The position numbers and the translations under genes were made by a program. This document shows positions 57,035-64,000 of a DNA stretch of 64,000 nucleotides, piece after piece. Below the pieces are notes generated by a model. It was not told the DNA's origin. It was given only the letters and a program-made list of their open reading frames with translations, and did not search any database. The stretch covers positions 15,876,501 through 15,940,500 of the forward strand of contig NC_088311.1 in NCBI RefSeq assembly GCF_910592395.1, read 5' to 3'. Numbering within the stretch: position 1 is the stretch's first letter; each line of letters opens with the position of its first letter. This DNA comes from Lineus longissimus. Lineage: Eukaryota; Nemertea; Pilidiophora; Heteronemertea; Lineidae.

Positions 57035-57238
57035 TTTCCCTCCAAAATACCTATTTCGCTTTGTTCCCACTAAAAAGTTTGCAACAATTTACCAACATGT
57101 TTAAAAATGTTGCTAATTTGTTGCAATTTTGTTGCTAGTGAACACAGGGCCTTGAAGGGCTTGTTGCAAAATTGTTGTAAAAATGTTGGTAAAATGTTGG
57201 TAAAATGTTGCTAATATTTTACTAGTGTACACCCTGCT

Positions 57239-57417
57239 TAAGTCAAGTGAAACTCTTAACAAACCTTAGCAGAATGCCACCATTGAAATGTTGATAATAA
57301 TGATAGCAAGTAAAAACTTTAAACAGATAGACTTGATTTTTTTAACCAACTGCCACATGCGGTTTTCTTTATTTAGTAAATTTTGAGGTAAGTATTACAG
57401 AATGAAATACTTGAATA
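57239..57417 (-). other. 3' flank of the small-protein gene
   Basis: From about 57290 the sequence is paralogous to 13820-13935 (AACCAACTGCCACATGCGG, TTTTGAGGTAAGTATTACAG). Downstream of the stop on the minus strand no clear AATAAA was found within 100 bp. Confidence 0.5.
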
Positions 57418-57564
57418 CTAGAATTGCCTGGCTCTTCTGATGATTGCACTGGTGAACACCGAAGTCGATGGGATGTGCAAAGTCATAGCTCGATCCTCTC
57501 TCTTGGTCATCTTTGAGATGTGGTCACCAAATATGTTCAAATGCAGCTGCAGATCATTCCTGTC
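57418..57564 (-). CDS. Small 60-residue protein, terminal exon
   Basis: 48 codons plus TAG, phase 0. It follows a strong acceptor (CATGTTTTGCAG) at 57565. The peptide contains DRNDLQLHLNIFGDHISKM, REDRAMTLHIP and TSAIIRRARQF; it is basic at the end and has no membrane segment. Joined to the first exon it gives MLWNRSRSVNSE followed by DRNDL, 60 residues in all. No known family is recognised. Decayed copies of this exon occur at 13935-14100 and perhaps 2160-2350. It could instead be the last exon of a longer gene. Confidence 0.5.
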   Translation of the reverse strand, partial: DRNDLQLHLNIFGDHISKMTKREDRAMTLHIPSTSVFTSAIIRRARQF

Positions 57565-58159
57565 CTGCAAAACATGATGAGGAGATAACATTTTAATTTT
57601 GATAGAATAGGTAAGCTAGCCAAGTTTTATATCAAATACAAGGCCAACAACAACTGATAAGGCGCTAGGGCCGAATGATCAAGGAAGTTCATTAATATGA
57701 TTGGGAATACATTGTGATAAGAGTGATGAATCGGCCCCGTTTGAAGCATTGTGCTATGTACAGTGTGCAAGTGTCAGTGTGTATCATATCGCATTTATTG
57801 TTTGTTGACATTTCAAATCGCTGGCGTCGATCCTCAATTACACTGTTTATGTACATTGGCAACCTTACCCGATGATATCAGAACGATGTTTATTATTGTC
57901 TTGTTTATTCACATTAGTTCTGCTATGTGACAAGAGTTATTTGTTGAGAAATCCATGATTTAAAGCCGGACTTTGACATCGTTTCTCAGACCAACCAAGC
58001 TGCATTTCGCAGATCGTTTTTCAACGATCGTCGACGAACTATTTCAAATTAATCACATCCAATTAAACAATCCAAGCCTTCCCTAATGTCATCAACATGC
58101 AATAACACAACCAGCCAAATATTATCGCCTATGAAATTGTGAATTTAATGAGAACTTAC

Positions 58160-58195
58160 CTCTGAATTGACAGAACGCGATCTATTCCATAGCAT
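58160..58195 (-). CDS. Small 60-residue protein, first exon
   Basis: ATG at 58195 on the minus strand, 12 codons (MLWNRSRSVNSE), then a near-consensus donor GAG|GTAAGT at 58154-58159. Phase 0 fits the exon at 57418-57564 across a 595-bp intron. The sequence just upstream is GC-richer (ACGTCACGTCTCGAGTCTGC on the minus strand), as often near a promoter. Too short for ORF finding. Support is the ATG, the donor and the frame agreement, so other starts remain possible. Confidence 0.45.
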
Positions 58196-58439
58196 GGTCT
58201 CCTTACGTCTGAACTGCGCAGACTCGAGACGTGACGTTCGCTGCATGTGTGATTGGACGTGGGATAACTCGCGCGAAATTTAAAATGCTCTTCTTGGGGG
58301 TTGCTCACTAAATTGTGCCAGTAACACCACCTGGTGAGAAATTCATGAACTACGCCTATTGATAATGAAAGAGAAAGCTTTGCTCTATAAAATTAGATTT
58401 GATTCATGATCCCCAACTGAGAAATCAGCTGCTGGAAAA

Positions 58440-58595
58440 GTTTTTGGAAAATTTCGCTCGGTGCCACCTAGTGGCCAAACCGCTCATCCTGCCGGACCCA
58501 CATTTGGTCTATTCAGGAGTCCTGAAGGGTCTCAACGCCTCAGAGGGAAAATCTATCGCCTATCCGCCATAGTTTTGAAACGTGCCTGTTTAACG

Positions 58596-58642
<47 letters not shown>

Positions 58643-58700
58643 GGACACTCATTCTACCATTTACTCATATGAATAGCTCAGCTTTTCAGCTGAGCTAAAA
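58440..58700 (+). mobile_element. Hairpin-ended element, right end (family B-like)
   Basis: Degenerate unit text (GGTGCCACCTAGTGGCCAAA, GTTTTGAAACGTGCC) leads to a CAGA microsatellite (58596-58640), CGGACACTCATTCTACC and the terminal hairpin AGCTCAGC-TTTTCA-GCTGAGCT (58675-58696) plus AAAAAC. This is the shared right-end plan with a different body. No left end was identified. Confidence 0.6.
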
Positions 58701-59194
58701 ACTCGATGTATAGTAATCTTATGTTTTCATTTGAACTTCAAACATATTTAAATGATATTAAATCAGTGAAACACAGGGCTTGTATCACAAAATTAATGCT
58801 GGAAGCCCATTCTCTAAGAATCAAAACTGGGAGACACTGTAGTCTAAGAAAGTGTGAGGTTTGCAAGTCAGGGGAGGTTGAGGATGATTTTCACTTCCTT
58901 GCGGTGTGCCCTAAATATGCGTCAAAACAGCAAAACTCATTGCAGTTGTAATAGAAGTGATCTCCATTTTCTGTCTCTGTCGGATCGGACTACAATTTTT
59001 CTGAAAAATCCTTCACCTCCCTCTGCTGCGATTATCAACGAGTTCTTTAAACTGCGTAACTCTATATTGTCCTGATTTCCATTATTATGTTTTTGTCTTT
59101 AAATATTTGTGATCTTATTTTGTATACCCTGTAACTTTATATTGTATATTTTGTAATTATTTTATGTAACCGTTGGCCCCTAGTGGGCGTTTTA
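58701..59194 (+). pseudogene. LINE ORF2 3' end (zinc-knuckle C-terminus)
   Basis: Frame 58706-58951 reads ELQTYLNDIKSVKHRACITK, EAHSLRIKTGRH and RKCEVCKSGEVEDDFHFLAV then CPKY, the Cys-Cys-His-Cys C-terminal motif of many non-LTR reverse transcriptases. A frameshift near 58930 continues it as LSDRTTIFLKNPSPPSA and EFFKLRNSIL with a stop at 59073. A 3' UTR follows. Severely 5'-truncated; its tail lies beyond the MITE at 59716-59765. Confidence 0.8.
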
Positions 59195-59715
59195 TAGTCT
59201 GGGTTCCTGACCTCACTCTCGCTGTCGTAGGTCAGGCAATAACAAAAATCTATAAATAGAACAATAGCTTAAACCACCATTTCCACAAAAATTCTTATGC
59301 CTAATTTTTTTTAATATTATAAACAACCTATCCTGCAAAAACCAACGCAATCGGTCAAGGTTTAGCGTCCCAAATCGTACTTTTGCGAAAATGACAATAT
59401 CGCTAAAAGTGACGTCATTATATGGGGAAACCCCTTTGTCTGAAACATAAAATAACCGTAATCGCGCATTTTAAGAGTAATTCCGGTATTTCTACAGTGT
59501 AGAATGATGTGTTCAATAACAGTGCATAATCCTAGGACAGATACAGCGCTCAATTCGACCGTAAAACGATAATTGGCTCGGGAAATTACAACAATGGCTG
59601 AATCTAAAAATAACACTCCTCTTTTCTGCCGTGTTATTTGTAGACGGTTGTTGTTACCTGACCCGTTCCTAAACCCTACCAAAAGCCCGGAGATCGAGGT
59701 CAGAGAACCAGACTA
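59195..59715. mobile_element. Foldback MITE inserted in the LINE tail
   Basis: 521 bp with terminal inverted repeats TAGTCTGGGTTCCTGACCTC (left) and TAGTCTGGTTCTCTGACCTC (right, reverse complement). It is flanked by TTTA on both sides (59191-59194 and 59716-59719). LINE 3' sequence continues after it. The 106-codon minus frame inside has no motif. Superfamily unclear. Confidence 0.65.
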
Positions 59716-59765
59716 TTTAGCGTTTTAGAGTAATAAACAATTTGAATTTGAATTTGAATTTTTCC
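59716..59765 (+). mobile_element. LINE 3' tail with TGAATTT repeats
   Basis: AGAGTAATAAACAATTTGAA and two further TTTGAATTTGAATT copies form the short tandem tail typical of a LINE end. It belongs to the element starting at 58701. Confidence 0.65.
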
Positions 59766-60549
59766 ACCGCTGTACCTTATTATCATAATTATGCCCACGT
59801 GATTAGCTGCTCGGTATTGACGAGCAAGTGACAGTCCTCATTTGCATGTACATTAATGTCATTATTATGGCTGACGCGATCCTGTAAAGTTGTGCGTAAT
59901 TTCTAATTTCTCGGCAAATACTTGATTGATTTCGTTGAAATTTGAGAGTATTACAGATTAGATTACTGCTTACATTGGGTCTTCGTAGTTTCTTCATACA
60001 TCATCGATAAAGACACGTAGCTTTGTGAAGAAACTCACCATACTGCTCGCTGGCCAGCACAACATTCCTGCATGCTACGTATACACGCTCATCAATTTTG
60101 AGCTCCCAATTAATAATTTTATTCATTTCGCATTTTACATGAGACGAAGGACTTAATGAACAAGATAACGAACTTTAATGAAAACTTAAGTTTTATTACA
60201 ATAGGACAAATACTGGCAACGCAATTTGCATTTCAATTCAACAACTGCCGAGCATCCTAGGGCTAAAACTATCTTCATTCATAGTCAATCTCGCCATTTA
60301 GCTAAACGGACCTGAAACAAATCGATTCAGCGTCTACACTTTTACTCCGATTTGTCTCAAAATTGGTGACAAAGAGGCTGAATGTACTGCAAACAATTCC
60401 TCAGAACCAAATTTTAAAAAAAATGATTTTAAAGATATTTTTTAGTGTAAAATGCCCGTTGCTAGGCATGGTTGCTAGGCACATGCTGCCACAAACATAA
60501 TGACAGAACCTGACAATAAGGGTCTGCTCTCGCGACGACCAATATAATT
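59766..60549. other. Non-coding, nothing recognised
   Basis: No supported gene or repeat boundary. Minus frames at 59803-59997 and 60401-60753 lack motifs, and the latter runs through the palindrome. Confidence 0.4.
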
Positions 60550-60619
60550 CGAGTGGGGGCATACATTGCGATTCGAATCGAATCGCATCGAATCGAATCG
60601 CAATGTATGCCCCCACTCC
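60550..60619. repeat. Near-perfect 70-bp palindrome
   Basis: Left arm GAGTGGGGGCATACATTGCG then ATTCGAATCGAATCG. The right arm is its reverse complement with one or two changes. The centre is a TCGAA/CGAAT alternation. It would form a long cruciform or RNA hairpin. Confidence 0.85.
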
Positions 60620-60659
60620 ATCGGCACCAGTGTCCACAGGCCTGTCACTAAACTGGTTT

Positions 60660-61060
60660 TGGAATTATGGGGTGCAAAGGAAAAATGGCCTCTTGCTGGC
60701 CATATTGAATTTTGAAGCCAGCCAAAATCGATAGGAAACCTCTCCCAATCCACCCTATTGAACCATAGAATTTAGAGATCAATCGGGATACCTGTTCTTG
60801 AGTTATAATCCGGAATGGGAAATCCAAGATGGCCTATTGGTGGCAATATTGAATTTCAGAGCGCGACCAAAATCGATATCCATGTCCCATCCACCCTAAT
60901 TCACTATAGATATCACAGATCAATCTGGCCACCGGTTCTTGAGCTCTAGTCCGGAATAGGTTGCAGCAGATGGCAGCGGACACAGAAACCAGCTGAAAAC
61001 GAAATGCCCCAGCTCAACGAAGTTGAGCTTGGGCATTTAGTGATGATGATGATTTATGAT
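60660..61060 (+). repeat. Tandem ~160-bp units ending in a hairpin
   Basis: Two or more diverged units (GGGAAATCCAAGATGGCC, CACAGATCAATCTGGCCACC, GTTCTTGAG) end at the long hairpin AAATGCCCCAGCTCAAC-GAA-GTTGAGCTTGGGCATTT (61001-61037), followed by a GAT microsatellite. Similar units are at 850-1060. It may be a further hairpin-ended family, but here the microsatellite follows the hairpin instead of preceding it. Confidence 0.55.
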
Positions 61061-61659
61061 GATGATGATGATGAAATGCCTTTTGCATATTGGCGATTAC
61101 GCAGCATGAAATCCAATTGTGGAGAAAGGTATTTGGTCTTAAACCAACAGCAGCTGGCAAGCCCATTTTTGATTAATTCACGATTAATACATAACAAGAT
61201 AGCGGCCTGGGGGCCATATTGGATATCAGATGGGGCCAGAAAAATTATACTGCACCTCCCTTACCCTAGGCGATCATACCACAGAAATATCAGCTCCCTC
61301 ACACAAGTGCTTCTTGAGTTATAGGGCGGAATGCTAAAAGTCCAAGATGACAACTCAGCATTCTCCAACTTTCAGAAATCGGCCATGGCGGCATAACCAG
61401 CAATTCCCAACCTTTTAGCTGCGCATGCGCCAAACTCCCTTCCAGAGCCAAGCATATGTTTTCTATAGCAGATCGAGGTGAGAGACGTCTCACGGCTTTC
61501 TATGTAACTAAAGCCTAGTTGCCGATAGCGTATGTGATTCTATGACTATCAAGGCATTTTCAGGCCAAATTTTGAGTTGATTGGTGAAAATTTTTCCATG
61601 TCCACATATGGGTTGAAAATACCACGTGTAGTGCAATATTTCCTAATGTAAATTCTAAG
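61061..61659. repeat. Diverged unit sequence, no gene
   Basis: Fragments such as AACAAGATAGCGGCC, GGGGCCATATTGGATATCAG and CCAAGATGAC indicate further diverged units of the preceding repeat. No gene is supported. Confidence 0.4.
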
Positions 61660-62698
61660 ATGAAATGGCCAGGGCCATTGTGCTCACCTCATGTGGAGGA
61701 AAGATGGATAAAGAGCATGGTATTGTGTCATGTAGTGTTAGGTTTGATGTAGGTCCAAGCAATTACAATTTCCCCAAAATGGCCAATTTACAGTACATTC
61801 GACCTATGTGACCTTGAAAAGTAGGTCAAATCAAAGAAGACCCGGATGACACATTGAATGGTTGTTAGAATTAGATGTACCTATGATATAAAATTGGTGC
61901 CAATCGGGCAAGTCATAACTAGAAATAATGGCATTTTGAAGAATTTAGGATTTGGCCCCCTCCCTGGAGGCCAAACGGCAAATCAGATCGCACCAAACTT
62001 CGGTACCTGCGATCACCTGACCAAGGGGTACATGTGTACTTAATTTGTGATCAATAGTCATTGCAGTTAAGAAACGTGCCATAGTTACGGCCTGACGGCG
62101 AATTTACGCCATTTGACCTCTGTGACCTTGACAAGAAGGTCGAATTAAAAACCTGTGTGACATATACTGTATGGTGGTTAGATGTACCCATGATATCAAA
62201 TTGGTGGCAATCGGGCAAGAAGTTAAGGAATAATCACATTTTTAAGGTTTTTGGATTTTGCCCCCTGGTGGTCAAGTGGTGAATCATATTGGACCAAACT
62301 TCGGTCCCTGAGATCACCTGACTAAGGGGTAAATGTGTACCAAATTTGGTATCAATAGTCATTGCAGTTTAGAAACGTGCCATCGTTACATCCTAATGGC
62401 CAATTTACACCATTTGACCTCTGTGACCTTGAAAAGGAGGTCAAATCAAAAACCCGGAGGATATATGATGCACCTTTGCTAGAAGTACCTACCATATTTT
62501 TTTCAAAATTTCCCGACTACTATTAAGGGAGATATTGCATATTTTCACTTTTAACGTTTGGCCCCCTGGTGGCCAAACCATGAAACGAATCAGACCGAAA
62601 CTCGGTCTCCAAGGTGTCATTACATAAGGGTACATGTGTACCAAGTTTCAACTCAATAGCTCTAACAGTTACGAAACGTGCCCTGCTAACGGACGACG

Positions 62699-62730
<32 letters not shown>

Positions 62731-62785
62731 ACGACGGACGCCACGGTATGGGATAAGCTCACCTCTGCTAAGAGGTGAGCTAAAA
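61660..62785 (+). mobile_element. Family A hairpin-ended element, complete copy
   Basis: Left end ATGAAATGGCCAGGGCC and GTGCTCACCTCATG. Three boxes at about 61804, 62114 and 62414, a (GAC)n microsatellite (62690-62740), GCCACGGTATGGGATA and the hairpin at 62756-62781, then AAAAAC. It is very similar to the reversed copy at 37916-39032, suggesting recent mobility. The frames crossing it are repeat shadows. Confidence 0.9.
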
Positions 62786-64000
62786 ACATGAAAATTGGCC
62801 GACTTCTGTGGCCGTTTTGAATCACATAGAGTTTGCATATTTAGTTTGCCGATAGCTCCTGCAGATGGCAGCATCATACTGAGTATACTGAAACACATGC
62901 CATTGGGAAAATTGAAAAATTTTCCATGTCCACAGGGGGGTCCAAATTGGTGTCCCAAGTGGATTTGAGGAGAGAATATGTCCAAACATCAACATACATG
63001 AAAAGCTGGACCACAAGTGATCTTTGAAGATATGAGAATGACTGCCCTTTGATAAGTTCTTGCTTTATTTGTCCACTTTATGACCTAAGATCCCAAGCGC
63101 TGGATGGTTCAATTAGGGACACAAGGGCTGGGAAGGGTCATGTCAGGGTTCACAAGTAGGTGAAATCAAAAACCCGTATGATATGGGATGTATCCTTGCT
63201 TGGAGGACCTACTGTAAAAATATTATCAAAAACAAGTCACTAATAAGTGACAGGGATCAAAGTTCACAATTTATCTATTGCTCCTATGGCTGCCTGCAAA
63301 TTTATGCCATTTGACTTCTGTGACCTTGAAAAGTAGGTCAAATAAAAAAAACCTGTATGATATGTGTTGTATCCTTGCTCGGAGTACCTATCATAACATT
63401 TTTATCGAAAACGAATCACTAATAAGTGAGATCGCACTTTGTTTCTTTTCACATATTGCTCCCTGGTGGCAAGAGACGGAGTTGGATCAAAATTTTAAGG
63501 GTGTTATGCACATCGGTGACAGAGTACCAAACTTGTATTCTTGTACTCACCCTTTTTCGGCAAATGGTAACATGATGGTAATTCTGAGGAATTTTCTTTG
63601 ATCAATAGTTCATAATTTTTTCAAGATTTACCCGGCCGGATTATCATGAATATCTGCAACACTGTTAACTCTTTCAGTGCCAAGGACGTACATGTACGTC
63701 CTAAATATTAAGGTATTTTAGTTCCTCCAGACGACACCAGATGTCCCCAGCTACTCAAATGTGGTTCATATGGTTTCTCTGGCCTGGGGCGTCCAAATTG
63801 AATAATTTTTTCGACTGAGAGGGTGGGGTGGGGTTTGCCACCCCTCATTTTAGGTGAAAAATGGTGAAAATCGGCCAAAAATACCACTCCCTCAAAAAAA
63901 TTTAGAACATAATCCTAGTATGCCCCTACTTATTACTGCTGTTTTATTGAAACAGGAGGTAAAGACAAAGGTTTTGAAGAATTTTGATGAGTGTATCTCA
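62786..64000. other. Non-coding; one unit fragment of the family C/A type
   Basis: 63140-63560 contains unit text with the TTTGACTTCTGTGACCTTGA box and GGTGGCAAGAGACGGAGTTG, matching 39330-39560. The rest shows nothing recognisable; 63600-64000 includes a possible short palindrome GGACGTACATGTACGTCC at about 63684-63701. Confidence 0.5.

Larger units (their letters stand above)
55929..57238. mobile_element. PIF/Harbinger-type element, internally deleted
   Basis: A 1310-bp element flanked by TAA target duplications (55926-55928 and 57239-57241), the TWA class typical of PIF/Harbinger. Terminal inverted repeats include GTGTACACTAGTAAAATATT and AGCAACATTTT, with outer bases AGGCCT on the left and AGCAGG on the right. 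Subterminal regions are full of TGTTGCAA/TTGCAACA motifs in both directions. Inside are remnants of both proteins usual for the superfamily: a MADF domain start on plus and a transposase N-terminus on minus, facing each other. Confidence 0.85.

Noticed and set aside
57290-58195. The small gene's exons as the missing 5' exons of SCYL2
   Set aside because: The terminal exon ends in a stop codon in the only open frame, and the peptide does not resemble the SCYL2 N-terminus.
55320-58700. One family B element spanning from the left end at 55320 to the hairpin at 58700, carrying the small gene
   Set aside because: The body near both ends does not match family B beyond the terminal ~50 bp, and a PIF element and apparently unique sequence lie between, so there is no evidence the ends belong together.

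Overview
This is animal genomic DNA, very probably from a marine invertebrate. It has GT-AG introns in a conserved metazoan gene, no operon-like packing, and is dominated by transposable elements: DIRS, CR1/L2-like and BEL/Pao retroelements, PIF/Harbinger and other foldback elements, and many non-autonomous elements ending in hairpins. I cannot name the species. The mix fits a mollusc, another lophotrochozoan or an invertebrate deuterostome.

Host genes. On the minus strand five exons of a SCYL2-type (SCY1-like 2) pseudokinase gene run from 54856 down to 29204. They join in frame into 221 codons of the kinase-like domain. The intron between the second and third of them is about 20 kb and contains a whole DIRS element, a CR1-like LINE, a BEL/Pao remnant and several hairpin-ended elements. 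The first and last exons of the gene were not found here. Also on the minus strand, 57418-58195 holds a two-exon reading frame for an unfamiliar 60-residue protein. Decayed relatives of its terminal exon and 3' flank lie at about 13.8-14.2 kb and, more doubtfully, 2.06-2.4 kb. An orphan exon-like open frame lies at 5402-5655.

Mobile elements from left to right: a hairpin-ended family A copy (4.4-5.25 kb); a family C copy (6.7 kb); a broken CR1/L2-like LINE (8.6-10.7 kb); a tRNA-like SINE head (11.7 kb); a family C copy (14.3-21.2 kb) split by a 6.1-kb DIRS element; a piggyBac-like MITE (21.5 kb); a 145-bp satellite (22.5-26.0 kb) that is split by another family C copy and ends in its own hairpin terminus inside a family B copy; SCYL2 exons (29-34 kb); families A, B and A in reverse (34-39 kb); a second LINE (40.75-42.3 kb); BEL/Pao (43-44.4 kb); a second DIRS element (45.35-50.9 kb); a family B copy with a coding-like fragment (51-52.5 kb); SCYL2 exons with a family C copy ending beside a splice donor (53.7-54.9 kb); a PIF/Harbinger derivative with exact TAA target duplications (55.9-57.2 kb); a LINE tail holding a foldback MITE (58.7-59.8 kb); a long palindrome (60.55 kb); and a third family A copy (61.7-62.8 kb).

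The strongest unexplained pattern is a set of non-autonomous families (A, B, C, possibly D) with one shared plan. Each has a GGCC-rich left end, many contain ~300-bp internal units with a conserved TGACCT/AGGTCA box, and each has a microsatellite next to a right-end hairpin followed by an A run. The left and right ends match each other within a family and differ between families. All calls come from reading the sequence. No database search was run, and boundaries without a target duplication are approximate.
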